Assembly (NCBI RefSeq): GCF_020510705.1
Contig: NZ_CP075184.1
Location: 2,604,001-2,668,000, forward strand
Direction: 5' to 3'
Source: Acidovorax radicis
Lineage (GTDB): Bacteria > Pseudomonadota > Gammaproteobacteria > Burkholderiales > Burkholderiaceae_C
DNA: 64,000 nucleotides
Shown: positions 45,777 to 54,749 of the stretch, piece by piece
Layout of the letters: every line of letters starts with the position of its first letter
How positions within the stretch are numbered: position 1 is the first letter of the stretch
Position numbers and translations under genes: made by a program
The notes under the pieces: model-generated
Database searches by the model: none
Seen by the model: the letters and a program-made list of their open reading frames with translations, nothing else
Told to the model about the DNA's origin: nothing

Positions 45777-48700
45777 CTACCCCGACAGGGCTCGCAGAAA
45801 CTGCGCCCCAAACACGTCGGCCGGCACAGGCCTGCTGAGCAGGTAACCCTGGATTTCATCGCAGCCCAGCAGCGCCAGTCGGCGCGATTGTTCTTCGGTC
45901 TCCACCCCCTCGGCCACCACTTTCAGGCGCAGCGAATGCCCCAGGTTGATGATGGTGGAGACCAGCGCCAGGCCCTGCGGCCCCGAGTCCATGTTCATGA
46001 TGAAGGAGCGGTCGATCTTGAGCGTGTCCACCGGCAGCGTGGCCAAGTAGCTCAGGGACGAGAACCCGGTGCCAAAGTCATCAATGGCAATGGTGATTCC
46101 CATCTGGCGCAGCGCATGCAGGCTTTGTGTGCTGTGGTCCACGTCGTCCATCACCATGCTCTCGGTGATCTCCAGCTCCAGCCCGCTGGCCGCCTGGGCA
46201 TCGTGGGCCACGGCGTCTCGCACCTCGGCAATGAAGTCCCGATGCCGCAGCTGCAAAAATGACACGTTGACGGCCACCCGCAGGGGCGCGAGACCCGCCT
46301 GGCGCCAGCGCAGGTTGTCGGCCAGCGCCTGCCGCAGCGCCCAGCGGCCCACGTCATAGATCAGGCCCGTCTCTTCCAGGATGGGGATGAACTGCACGGG
46401 CGGCACCAGGCCCCGGCGTGGGTCGTTCCAGCGGATCAGCGCCTCGGCACCCGCAATGCTGCCATTGGCCAAATTGAGCTTGGGCTGGTAGTGCAGCACG
46501 AACTGGCTCTGTGCAAGCGCCTCGCGCAGGCGCCCTTCCAAACTCAGCGCCTCTGCCACGCGGGTGTTCATCTCCGAGGTATAGAAAAGCAGGCTGTCTG
46601 CCGACGCCTTGGCCTTGTTGACGGCCGCTTCGGCATTGCGCAGCAGCGTTTCGGCATCAGCGCCATCCATGGGGTACAGGGCCACACCAGCCTTGGCCGT
46701 CATGCGCAGCTCGGTGCCACCCACAGCAAAGGGGGTATCAAAACAGGCACGCATGAGGAGATCGACCGCCAGGGCCATCGCACCGGCATCGCGTGCCTCG
46801 GTCACGGCAATGCCGAAGCTGTTGATGCCGATGCGTGCCACGTCGTACTGGTTACCCGCCGCATGCTGCAGCCTGAGCGCCACTTGCTTGAGCAGTTCGT
46901 CCCCCACCTGCCGCCCCAGGGTGTCGTTGACGATGCGAAACCGGCTGATGTCCATCAGCGCAATGCCCTGCAATGCCTTGCCGCCCTCGCGCAGCCGCAG
47001 GTGCTGCCCGCTGCGCTCCAAAAACAACGTGCGGTTGGGTAGCGCTGTAATCTCGTCGTAGTAAGCCAGGTAACTAAGCCGGTCCTCTTTGTCGAGGTGG
47101 TCCATGGCAAAACCGATGTCCCCGGCCAGCTCAGTCAGCAGGCGCATCTCGTCGTCATCAAACACCCCGATTTCATCGGCAAACAGGGCAATCACTCCCA
47201 CCACCTGGTGGGCCACCAGTAACGGCAAAACGGCCATCGAGGCCACGCCGCACTCAGCCAGCTGCTGGGGCACCAGGATGCGTGGGTCGTTCTGGATGTC
47301 CTCGCACACCACGGGCTGCTGGGTGCGCACCACACTCGCGCTCAGGCTCTCACCGACGGTGGGGGCCTCACGGAGCCAGAGCCGGCGCTGCACGTGCATG
47401 AGAAATTCCGCCCCCGCGCCAGCCAGGGCCACGGGCACCACCTCCTGCAGCTGGTGGTCCACCCGGCCGATCCAGGCGATCTTGAATTGGCCATGCTCCA
47501 CGGCAATACGGCATGCCTCGCGAAACAGCTCGTCGCGCTGGCGCACACGCACGATCAGCGTGTTGATGCCGCTGAGCATGGCGTACACGCGGTTGAGCCG
47601 CTTGATGCGGCGGTCGGCCTCCCGGCGCTCGGTGATGTCTTCCCCCAGCGCCGCCACGCCGGTGACCTGCCCGCCCACCGAGCGCAACACGGTGTTGTTC
47701 CAGTGCACCAGGCGCCGCCCGCCCGAGCGGGTGAGAATCTCGTTGTCGTAGTGCCAGGCCGATGGCCGGTCGGCCAGTACGTCGGCAAACACGCCACGCA
47801 CATGGGCCAACTCGGCCGGCACGAACAGATCGAACCAGTTGCGGCCGAACACCTCTTCGCGCTGCCAGCCCGTCAGCCGCAGCAGATAGTCGTTGCAGTA
47901 GGTGATGCGGCCTTCGCAGTCGAGCATCATCGAGATCATCTCGACCTTGTCGAGCATGTCATTGAAACGACGGTCGCTTTCGTGCAGTTCTTCCTCGGCG
48001 CGCTTTTCCTTGGTGACATCCTGGATGGTGTTGAACCAGCGGCCCTGCTCACCACGGCCCGCCTCGTCCTCCAGAGGCTCCATCACCTGCCGCAGGTGCA
48101 CCAGCTCGCCATCGCCCCGCAACAAGCGGTAGGTGAAGTCGAGCCGCGCCCCCTGGTGTGCAGCCTGCAGCGCGTGCTGGCGGAACATGTCGCGGTCATC
48201 CGGGTGTACCAGTGTCAGCCATTCGCGCGCGGATTGGGGCATGGCATCGGCTTGCAGCCCCAGCATGTCCGGCAGGGTGTCGAGCCAGCTTTCAAAGGTG
48301 CCGTCACGGCCGCTGATCACATGGGTGATCTTGGCCAGCACTTGCGCCCTGCGCAGGCTGGCCTTGCTGGCATGCAGCGCATCCATGGCCCGCTGGCGCT
48401 CCAAAACCTCTATCTGCAGTTGCTCGGCGTGTTTCTGGATTTCTAGATAGAGGCTGCCATTCTCATAGATGCGCCCGACCTGTGCGCCCAGGATGGCCAG
48501 GACTTTTTCATCATCGGCGCTGAACGCATCTGCGCCCTGCTTGTTGGCCAGGCAAATCCAGCCGTAGGAAAACGACAGCGAGGTAATGGGTGCAATCAAG
48601 GCTGTATGCAGCAAGGGATAGCCAGCAGGCAGGCCAATCTGGCGGGGGTCGCCGCGCTCATTGACCAGGCGCTGTGAGCGGCGATCGGCGCGCAACTGCC

Positions 48701-49403
48701 CCAAAAGACCGTGCGACACCACGGGCAGGTCCAGTGGGCCGGTGAGCGAAGGATCAATGCCGCTGGTGCAGGTGATGGCGTCGTCGGTGTGCTTGCTCAC
48801 CACACACAGCACCGCATATTGCGCACCCACCAGGTCGCGCGCACCGCGGCACACGTTGGCCAGCAGCACCTGCGGATCGCGCTCGGAGGCCAGTTGCAGG
48901 TTCAAATCGGTCAATGCCGCCAAGCGCCGGTTCATGGCTTCAAGCTCGGCCACGTTGCCGGTAAGCTTGTCCGTCATGAGCTGCAGGTGGCGGGTCTGAA
49001 AGCCGTGCTCCAGCGCCACCGAGGCCAGTGGCGGCACCTGCGTCAATGCCTGCTCGATGGCCGCCAGGATGTCCTGCGGCTCGCACGGCTTGACCAACAC
49101 TTGCGTGACACCACAGGCCAGCGCCAGGTTGCGTGCCTCCTGCTCGCGGTAATGCGCGCTGTAGAAGATCACCTGCGTGGCCGCCAGCCCATGGTCGGCC
49201 CGCAACTGGCGCACAAACTCGTAGCCGTCCATCGTCGGCATCAGGATGTCGGAGATCACCAGATCGGGCCGCTCAGCGCGCACCAGTGCCAGCGCCTCGG
49301 CGCCATCGGCTGCTTCCAGGGCCTGGTGGCCGCTGTGCCCAATGAGCGTGACCACCAGCGCCCGATTGGCGGGAAGGTCATCGACGACAAGGATCTTCGC
49401 CAT
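45777..49403 (-). CDS. REC-GAF-PAS-GAF-GGDEF-EAL cyclic-di-GMP signalling protein with degenerate GGDEF
   Basis: A 1208-residue multidomain protein. A receiver with Asp in LVISDILMPTMDG (about 53) is followed by GAF (about 165-330), two PAS-type regions (one with ITYCNDYLLRLTGWQREEVFG), a second GAF (about 640-800), a GGDEF region and a C-terminal EAL domain. The cyclase active-site motif reads GINSF (residues 859-863) instead of GGDEF, so cyclase activity is improbable. The EAL motifs are intact: AEALIRW, LEITESMVMDD, IDDFGTGFSSLSYL and LKIDRSF. A phosphodiesterase is predicted, with the GGDEF region perhaps sensing GTP. Its start overlaps the upstream receiver gene by 26 bases. Confidence 0.93.
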   Translation of the reverse strand: MAKILVVDDLPANRALVVTLIGHSGHQALEAADGAEALALVRAERPDLVISDILMPTMDGYEFVRQLRADHGLAATQVIFYSAHYREQEARNLALACGVTQVLVKPCEPQDILAAIEQALTQVPPLASVALEHGFQTRHLQLMTDKLTGNVAELEAMNRRLAALTDLNLQLASERDPQVLLANVCRGARDLVGAQYAVLCVVSKHTDDAITCTSGIDPSLTGPLDLPVVSHGLLGQLRADRRSQRLVNERGDPRQIGLPAGYPLLHTALIAPITSLSFSYGWICLANKQGADAFSADDEKVLAILGAQVGRIYENGSLYLEIQKHAEQLQIEVLERQRAMDALHASKASLRRAQVLAKITHVISGRDGTFESWLDTLPDMLGLQADAMPQSAREWLTLVHPDDRDMFRQHALQAAHQGARLDFTYRLLRGDGELVHLRQVMEPLEDEAGRGEQGRWFNTIQDVTKEKRAEEELHESDRRFNDMLDKVEMISMMLDCEGRITYCNDYLLRLTGWQREEVFGRNWFDLFVPAELAHVRGVFADVLADRPSAWHYDNEILTRSGGRRLVHWNNTVLRSVGGQVTGVAALGEDITERREADRRIKRLNRVYAMLSGINTLIVRVRQRDELFREACRIAVEHGQFKIAWIGRVDHQLQEVVPVALAGAGAEFLMHVQRRLWLREAPTVGESLSASVVRTQQPVVCEDIQNDPRILVPQQLAECGVASMAVLPLLVAHQVVGVIALFADEIGVFDDDEMRLLTELAGDIGFAMDHLDKEDRLSYLAYYDEITALPNRTLFLERSGQHLRLREGGKALQGIALMDISRFRIVNDTLGRQVGDELLKQVALRLQHAAGNQYDVARIGINSFGIAVTEARDAGAMALAVDLLMRACFDTPFAVGGTELRMTAKAGVALYPMDGADAETLLRNAEAAVNKAKASADSLLFYTSEMNTRVAEALSLEGRLREALAQSQFVLHYQPKLNLANGSIAGAEALIRWNDPRRGLVPPVQFIPILEETGLIYDVGRWALRQALADNLRWRQAGLAPLRVAVNVSFLQLRHRDFIAEVRDAVAHDAQAASGLELEITESMVMDDVDHSTQSLHALRQMGITIAIDDFGTGFSSLSYLATLPVDTLKIDRSFIMNMDSGPQGLALVSTIINLGHSLRLKVVAEGVETEEQSRRLALLGCDEIQGYLLSRPVPADVFGAQFLRALSG

Positions 49404-49821
49404 GCTGGGCCTGTAGTGGTGTCAGCCCTTGGGGGGGCGATTCTATGGCGGCGGAACCCAGAAACGCTTCGATCTGCTGGACAAACGTCTCTGGCGTGAT
49501 GGGCTTGGACAGGTGTTCATTAAAGCCGACTTCCAGTGCCTTCTCGCGGTCGCCGGGCATCGAAAAAGCCGTGATGGCGACCAATGGCACCACGCGCCAT
49601 TGGGGGGTGGTGCGCAGGTTGCGGGCCACCTCATAGCCATTCATCACCGGCATTTGCAAGTCGCACAGGATGATGTCCGGGCTTTCGTCCAGGGCCATGG
49701 CGAGCCCAATGGCGCCGTTCTCTGCCGCCAGCACGCCATGGCCTGCCGCTTCGAGCAGGTAGGTAACCAGTTGCCGGCTGGCATCGTCGTCCTCGATGAC
49801 CAGAATGCGGGCTTTTGTCAT
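49378..49821 (-). CDS. single-domain response regulator
   Basis: A 147-residue CheY-like receiver. The acidic pocket VIEDDDASR, phospho-acceptor Asp in IILCDLQMPVMNG (about 54) and the Lys in LSKPIT are seen. A short tail has no output domain. It overlaps the upstream PAS kinase by four bases and the downstream EAL protein by 26 bases, so the three form a phosphorelay unit. Confidence 0.93.
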   Translation of the reverse strand: MTKARILVIEDDDASRQLVTYLLEAAGHGVLAAENGAIGLAMALDESPDIILCDLQMPVMNGYEVARNLRTTPQWRVVPLVAITAFSMPGDREKALEVGFNEHLSKPITPETFVQQIEAFLGSAAIESPPQGLTPLQAQHGEDPCRR

Positions 49822-51671
49822 GTATTGGCCTCCGGGAGTTCAAGCGTGAAAGTGCTGCCCCGCCCTTCCTCGCTGTCAAAGCCCAGGGTTCCACCCAGGG
49901 CCTCTGCCAGCTTGCGGCTCAGGTGCAAACCCAGGCCCGTGCCTTCATGGTGGCGGCGGTCGGCGCTCTCTACGCGGGAAAACGCCTCAAACAAGCGGGG
50001 CTGCTCATGCTGCGGGATGCCCGGGCCCGTGTCCCGCACCTCCAATTGCACGGCTCGACCGCCACCGGGCAGCACGCGCTCCTGGAGCACCATGTCGATC
50101 TGGCCTTGCTGCGTGAACTTGATGGCATTTCCCAGCAGGTTGATGAGTATCTGGCTCAAAGCCCGCCGGTCGGTTTGCAGAGACACCGCCCCTGGTGGGG
50201 TCTGGATCACAAACGCCAGGCCCTTGCGCCTGGCCTCCAGCTCCAGGGTGGCAGACACCTCTTCGATGATGGCCTTGCAGTCCAACGTTTCCAGGTTCAG
50301 CGTGACCTTGTTGGCGCTGAGTTTGGCCACGTCCAGCAGGTCGTTGATGAGCGACAGCAGGTGCTTGGCACCCGTCTGCACGATGCGCAATTGCTTGTCC
50401 TGCTCGGTGTTGAGCGGGCCGGGCAGCTTCATGAGCAAGGTGCCCGTGAAACCAATGATGGCGTTCAGCGGCGTGCGCAGCTCGTGGGACATGCTGGCCA
50501 GAAAGCGGTCTTTGACCAGGGCCGCGTTCTCCAGCTCCAGGTTCTTGTCGCGCAGCACCTGCTCGATGCGCTTGCGCTCGGTCACGTCGCGGATGGCGCT
50601 GGAGACAAACAGGCCCTCCTCCGTCTCCAGCGGGCTCAGGCTGATCTCCACGGGGAACTCGCTGCCGTCCTTGCGCAGGCCATGCAGCTCCAGGCCCGCC
50701 CCCATGGAGCGGGTGCGCGGTTCGGCAAAAAAATTCCGCCGGTGGTCGGGGTGGCGGGCACTGAAACGCTGTGGCACCAGCAACTCAATCGGCTGACCCA
50801 GCAGTTCATCGCGGCTCCAGCCAAACAGCCTCACCGCCTGGGAATTGACCAGCACGATGTGCCCACCGCGGTCGACGATGACCATGGCGTCGGGCGCGGC
50901 TTCGAGCAAGTCCTTGAATTTCTGGTCCGCTTTTTTGCGGTCGGTGATGTCGCGGATGGCGCTCATCACCATAGTGCCCTCTTCGGTGTCGATCGGGCTC
51001 AGGCTGATCTCCACCGGAAACTCCGAGCCATCCTTGCGCAGACCATGCAGCTCCAGCCCTGCGCCCATGGTGCGGGTGCGCGGCTGGCCAAAAAAACCGC
51101 TGCGATGCCCCAGGTGGGCGCCTCGATAGCGGTGGGGCAGCAACACCTCCACCGCCTGGCCCAGCAGCTCGGCGCGGGGGTAGCCAAACACACGCTCCGC
51201 CTGCGAGTTGACCAGCACGATGCGCCCCGTCACGTTGACCATCACGATGGCGTCGGGGGTGGATTCGAGCAGGTCGCGAAACCGAGCCTCCAGCAGCTTG
51301 GCATCGCGCTGCACCTTGAGCTGGGTGACATCCTTGGTGCTGGAGAGGAAATGCAGCAACTGCCCAGTGCCGTCACACACTGCCTTGGTTGATACGTTAA
51401 CGTGCACCAGCGAGCCGTCTTTGCGGCGCCGCACCGACTCATGCACCACCGAGCTGCCCCGCAGGGCCTCGGCACGCATGCCGTCGTCTTCCTGCACTCT
51501 GTCGGGGGGAACGATCAGGTCCAGGACAGAGCGCCCCAGCGTCTCGGCTTGCGCATAGCCAAAGATCACCTCGGCAGCGGGGTTCCAGTTCAGCACCGTG
51601 CCCTGGGGTGACAGGACCAGCAATGCATCGGGGTTTTGATCCCAGTACGCGGCAGAAAGATCAGATGCCAT
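49818..51671 (-). CDS. cytoplasmic sensor histidine kinase with three PAS domains
   Basis: A 617-residue kinase starting at the ATG at 51669-51671 after GAGGGTTAC. Three PAS domains are followed by HisKA (MSHELRTPLNAIIGF) and HATPase (NLLGNAIKF, DTGPGIP, GTGLGLHLSRKL). No membrane helix is seen, so it is cytoplasmic. PAS2 and PAS3 are near-duplicates; both contain GAGLELHGLRKDGSEFPVEI. A further 134-residue upstream frame is rejected because it has no domain character. The phosphate probably passes to the overlapping single-domain receiver and on to the EAL protein's receiver. Confidence 0.92.
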   Translation of the reverse strand: MASDLSAAYWDQNPDALLVLSPQGTVLNWNPAAEVIFGYAQAETLGRSVLDLIVPPDRVQEDDGMRAEALRGSSVVHESVRRRKDGSLVHVNVSTKAVCDGTGQLLHFLSSTKDVTQLKVQRDAKLLEARFRDLLESTPDAIVMVNVTGRIVLVNSQAERVFGYPRAELLGQAVEVLLPHRYRGAHLGHRSGFFGQPRTRTMGAGLELHGLRKDGSEFPVEISLSPIDTEEGTMVMSAIRDITDRKKADQKFKDLLEAAPDAMVIVDRGGHIVLVNSQAVRLFGWSRDELLGQPIELLVPQRFSARHPDHRRNFFAEPRTRSMGAGLELHGLRKDGSEFPVEISLSPLETEEGLFVSSAIRDVTERKRIEQVLRDKNLELENAALVKDRFLASMSHELRTPLNAIIGFTGTLLMKLPGPLNTEQDKQLRIVQTGAKHLLSLINDLLDVAKLSANKVTLNLETLDCKAIIEEVSATLELEARRKGLAFVIQTPPGAVSLQTDRRALSQILINLLGNAIKFTQQGQIDMVLQERVLPGGGRAVQLEVRDTGPGIPQHEQPRLFEAFSRVESADRRHHEGTGLGLHLSRKLAEALGGTLGFDSEEGRGSTFTLELPEANT

Positions 51672-52069
51672 GTAACCCTCTTGCTCCGGGGCGGGCGTTC
51701 CCGCGCGTTGCACCTGCAGCGCACTAAAAACCACCCTCTCGCCGGTATCTATGTTGTTTGAGGGATGGTGTGGTGCCAGGCCCGGCATTCCCGCTCCATG
51801 CCTCGTCATTTCCGTCACCCCACAGAACCCTGCAGGCCGGGTTCTGCCCTCCTCCATTCGGTGTATTTGCAGCCAAGCACAGACGGATTTGGGCCATGGT
51901 AGGCGGGAAGCTTGAAAAATGCCAACACAGAATTGACGGTGTGGCGCCAGGGGGGGCACACAGCCGCAGTCGCCACGAAAAAGCCCCTGATCTCGGGACG
52001 GGATCAGGGGCCGCAAATCCATGTGGATCGATCCGGCAACGCAGAGGCTGAGTCGACCTCTGCCGCAGG
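51672..52069. other. intergenic region between kinase cluster and icd
   Basis: About 400 bases. The icd terminator lies at its right side, and the remainder must hold the promoter of the minus-strand kinase cluster. No gene or clear operator is seen. Confidence 0.55.
51978..52012 (-). terminator. rho-independent terminator of icd
   Basis: A 10-base stem GCCCCTGATC (51983-51992)/GATCAGGGGC (52002-52011), followed on the minus strand by a run of five or more U (51978-51982). It lies just past the icd stop. Confidence 0.88.
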
Positions 52070-53329
52070 TCACATGTGGTCGATCATGACCTGGCCGAAC
52101 CCCGAGCAGCTCACCTGCGTGGCGCCGTCCATCAAGCGGGCAAAGTCATAAGTGACCTTCTTCGACGCGATGGATTTTTCGAGCGAACGGATGATCAGGT
52201 CTGCCGCCGCTGTCCAGCCCATGTGGCGCAGCATCATCTCGGCCGACAGGATCTCGGAGCCGGGGTTCACGTAGTCCTTGCCGGCGTACTTGGGCGCCGT
52301 GCCGTGCGTGGCTTCAAAGCAGGCCACCGAGTCGGACATGTTGGCGCCGGGGGCAATGCCGATGCCACCCACCTGAGCGGCCAGCGCGTCCGAGATGTAG
52401 TCGCCGTTGAGGTTGAGCGTGGCCACGACCGAATACTCGGCGGGGCGCAGCAAAATCTGCTGCAGGAAGGCATCGGCGATGCTGTCCTTGATGGTGATGT
52501 CCTTGCCCGTCTTGGGACTCTTGAATTTGCACCAAGGGCCGCCGTCAATCAGTTGGGCGCCAAACTCCTTTTGTGCCAGTGCGTACGCCCAGTCGCGAAA
52601 GCCGCCTTCGGTGTACTTCATGATGTTGCCCTTGTGCACGATGGTCACGCTGGGCTTTTCATTATCGATGGCGTACTGGATGGCCTTGCGGACCAGGCGC
52701 TCCGTACCCTCACGCGATACGGGCTTGACACCGATGCCCGAGGTGTTGGGGAAGCGGATCTTCTTGACACCCATCTCGTCCTGCAAAAATTGGATGAGCT
52801 TCTTGGCCTTGTCGGATTCGGCTTCGAATTCGATGCCCGCATAGATGTCTTCCGAGTTCTCACGGAAGATCACCATGTTGGTTTTTTCAGGCTCTTTCAG
52901 CGGCGAGGGCACGCCCTTGAAGTACTGAACAGGGCGCAGGCACACATACAGGTCCAGCTCCTGGCGCAGCGCCACGTTCAGCGAGCGGATGCCGCCGCCC
53001 ACGGGCGTGGTCAGCGGGCCCTTGATCGACACGACATATTCGCGCAGCACCTGCAGGGTTTCCTCGGGCAGCCACACGTCGGGGCCATACACCTTGGTGG
53101 ATTTTTCGCCCGCATAGACCTCCATCCAGTGGATCTTTTTTTGGCCGCCATAGGCCTTGGCCACGGCGGCATCCACGACCTTGATCATCACCGGGGTGAT
53201 GTCCCGGCCCGTGCCATCACCCTCGATGAACGGAATGATGGGCTCATCCGGCACATTCAGGGACATGTCGGCATTGACGGTGATTTTCTGGCCTTCAGCC
53301 GGAACCTTGATGTGCGTGGAGGTGGTCAT
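52070..53329 (-). CDS. icd: NADP-dependent isocitrate dehydrogenase
   Basis: A 419-residue TCA-cycle enzyme, isocitrate to 2-oxoglutarate. Motifs are [15 protein letters not shown], the phosphorylatable-Ser loop [40 protein letters not shown] and [19 protein letters not shown]. The start is the ATG at 53327-53329. Upstream, the dyad ACAGTG/CACTGT (53382-53399) might be a regulatory site. Confidence 0.97.
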   Translation of the reverse strand: MTTSTHIKVPAEGQKITVNADMSLNVPDEPIIPFIEGDGTGRDITPVMIKVVDAAVAKAYGGQKKIHWMEVYAGEKSTKVYGPDVWLPEETLQVLREYVVSIKGPLTTPVGGGIRSLNVALRQELDLYVCLRPVQYFKGVPSPLKEPEKTNMVIFRENSEDIYAGIEFEAESDKAKKLIQFLQDEMGVKKIRFPNTSGIGVKPVSREGTERLVRKAIQYAIDNEKPSVTIVHKGNIMKYTEGGFRDWAYALAQKEFGAQLIDGGPWCKFKSPKTGKDITIKDSIADAFLQQILLRPAEYSVVATLNLNGDYISDALAAQVGGIGIAPGANMSDSVACFEATHGTAPKYAGKDYVNPGSEILSAEMMLRHMGWTAAADLIIRSLEKSIASKKVTYDFARLMDGATQVSCSGFGQVMIDHM

Positions 53330-53381
53330 GGAAAGCGGGGGCTCCTGTGCGTGCCGAAATGGCTCCGGCGGATAGCGCGAA

Positions 53382-53399
53382 ACAGTGCGAAAACACTGT
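53382..53399. promoter_or_regulatory. dyad upstream of icd
   Basis: ACAGTG (53382-53387) and CACTGT (53394-53399) are perfect 6-base arms with a 6-base spacer, 53 bases upstream of icd. No regulator is assigned. Confidence 0.35.
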
Positions 53400-53535
53400 G
53401 GTTTCAAACCATTCTAATGACAAAAAATATTGCCCGGAACCCTGTCAACGCTGCTAGCGCTGCTATCGTTGTGGGTGGAGCCGTTCGAGTTACCGCACGG
53501 CCCTCAACCCCTCGCTCACACTGGAAACGGCATAT

Positions 53536-53769
53536 ATGAAAAAACTCCTCGCTGTCCTCGTGGCCGGTCTGTTCGCTGCTGGTGCTTTTGCACAGGCCCC
53601 TGCTGCAGCTCCTGCTCCTGCCCCCGCCGCTGCTCCTGCTGCCATGGCTGCTGACGCTCCCGCACCGGTAGCCAAGGCGCCCAAGGCTGCCAAGACCACC
53701 AAAGCAGCCCACAAGAAGGCCAAGCACAAGAAGGTCGCCAAGAAAAAGACCGCTCACAAAGCTGTCTGA
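53536..53769 (+). CDS. secreted Ala/Pro- and Lys-rich small protein
   Basis: A 77-residue protein. A signal peptide (cleavage after AFA, about residue 19) is followed by an Ala/Pro stretch and a Lys/Ala tail with AHKKAKHKKVAKKKTAHK, which is very basic and resembles acid-shock or histone-H1-like tails. I do not recognise a named family. It is monocistronic with its own terminator, so it may be highly expressed. Secretion is inferred from the leader. Confidence 0.75.
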   Translation: MKKLLAVLVAGLFAAGAFAQAPAAAPAPAPAAAPAAMAADAPAPVAKAPKAAKTTKAAHKKAKHKKVAKKKTAHKAV

Positions 53770-53806
53770 AGCTGAGCAACGGGGCTTTTTAGGTCTCGTC
53801 TGATTC

Positions 53807-53836
53807 AAAATCGCCCGCTTCTGCGGGCGTTTTTAT
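53807..53836 (+). terminator. rho-independent terminator
   Basis: CGCCCGC (53812-53818)/GCGGGCG (53823-53829) with loop TTCT, then TTTTT. It closes the small basic-protein gene. Confidence 0.85.
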
Positions 53837-53912
53837 TGGGCGTGCCCGAACTTTCCCGTAGCCCCGCAGTCACTCATCCACTTTGCCTGCCGTTGATCGA
53901 AAAGCCCCCTCC

Positions 53913-54428
53913 ATGAACGCCTCTCCCCTTGTCTTCTTGAGTCCAGCCCTCGCCCGGAAAAACCCATACCGGGGCCTGTTTGCAGCGGGAATGGCCTTGG
54001 TCGCCGCACTCGCACTGCCAGCCTCTGTGGCTGTGGCACAAGAAGGGCCACAGATGGGCCTGCAGCGGGTGGAGCTGTCGGCGGGCATGCATCGCATCGA
54101 CGCCCAGGTGGCCATGGCCCCCGAGGAACGCCAGATCGGCTTGATGTTTCGCAAAGACATGCCCCAGCACGAAGGCATGCTCTTTGTGTTTGAGCAGCCC
54201 GCACAGCAGTGTTTCTGGATGAAAAACACCTTGTTGCCGCTTACGGCGGCATTTGTGGCCGATGACGGCGCCATCGTCAATCTGGCGGACATGAAACCCC
54301 AGACGCTGGACTCGCACTGCTCCAGCAAGCCGGTGCGCTACGTGCTGGAGATGAACCAGGGCTGGTTTGCCAAAAAGGGCATCAAGGCAGGCACCAAGCT
54401 TGCGGGCACGCCCTTTAGCCACAAGTGA
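53913..54428 (+). CDS. DUF192-family exported protein
   Basis: A 171-residue protein from the ATG at 53913. A signal peptide with a long n-region (cleavage after VAVAQ, about residue 43) leads to a DUF192 domain: APEERQIGLMFRKDMP, MLFVFEQPAQQCFWMKNTLLPL, then YVLEMNQGWFAKKGI. The MKNT motif is the family hallmark. The function of DUF192 is not established. It stands alone. Confidence 0.88.
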   Translation: MNASPLVFLSPALARKNPYRGLFAAGMALVAALALPASVAVAQEGPQMGLQRVELSAGMHRIDAQVAMAPEERQIGLMFRKDMPQHEGMLFVFEQPAQQCFWMKNTLLPLTAAFVADDGAIVNLADMKPQTLDSHCSSKPVRYVLEMNQGWFAKKGIKAGTKLAGTPFSHK

Positions 54429-54467
54429 CTATCGACATGAAAGCCGCCCATAGTTTGGGTTTGAAGC

Positions 54468-54528
54468 ACTATATTTTTGGTAGCTTCTCGCGCTTACTGT
54501 GCTTGCGCTAGAGGCCTAAAAGGCTAGA
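54468..54528. repeat. dispersed palindromic repeat, copy 7
   Basis: TCGCGCTT (54488-54495), loop ACTGTGC and TTGCGC (one mismatch to AAGCGC) with flanks TTTTTGGTAGCTTC and TAGAGGCCTAAAAGG matching the family. Confidence 0.75.
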
Positions 54529-54587
54529 TATTTTTTGATGGATTCTAGCGACGCTGCGGCACGCTGATCGTGGGTTGAAATCACGCA

Positions 54588-54616
54588 TAAAAAAACGGCC
54601 CGAAGGCCGTTTTTTT
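54588..54616. terminator. bidirectional terminator near sodB
   Basis: AAAAAACGGCC/GGCCGTTTTTT with loop CGAA. It has long A and T runs and can end sodB (minus) or transcription from the DUF192 gene (plus). Confidence 0.85.
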
Positions 54617-54646
54617 ATGGGCTGGCGGCAGGGCACATTTACCCTG

Positions 54647-54702
54647 CTGCCGACTGCCGACTGCCGACTGCCGACTGCCGACTGCCGACTGCCGACTGCC
54701 GA
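54647..54702. repeat. heptamer tandem repeat, CTGCCGA x 8
   Basis: Eight perfect, uninterrupted copies of CTGCCGA (56 bases), followed by ACGGCAG, which is complementary to the unit. It lies 47 bases beyond the sodB stop and is an obvious candidate for slipped-strand length variation. Confidence 0.98.
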
Positions 54703-54749
54703 ACGGCAGAACCCACATGCATCCAGGTGGTCTGAATGCCTTTCGGGTC

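Larger units (their letters stand above)
54429..54749. other. intergenic region with three repeat elements
   Basis: About 320 bases holding a dispersed palindrome, a terminator hairpin and an 8-copy heptamer tandem repeat, between the DUF192 gene and the end of sodB. Confidence 0.7.

Noticed and set aside
53440..53475. GCTGCTAGCGCTGCTATCGTTG before the small basic protein as another repeat copy
   Set aside because: It shares only GCTAGCGCT with the family; the second arm and the flanks are missing.
52076..53539. A 487-codon open frame antisense to icd
   Set aside because: Same cause; it also runs over the icd promoter, and no family resemblance is visible.
54647..54702. Heptamer array considered as a CRISPR array
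   Set aside because: The units are contiguous with no spacers and no cas genes occur in the window.
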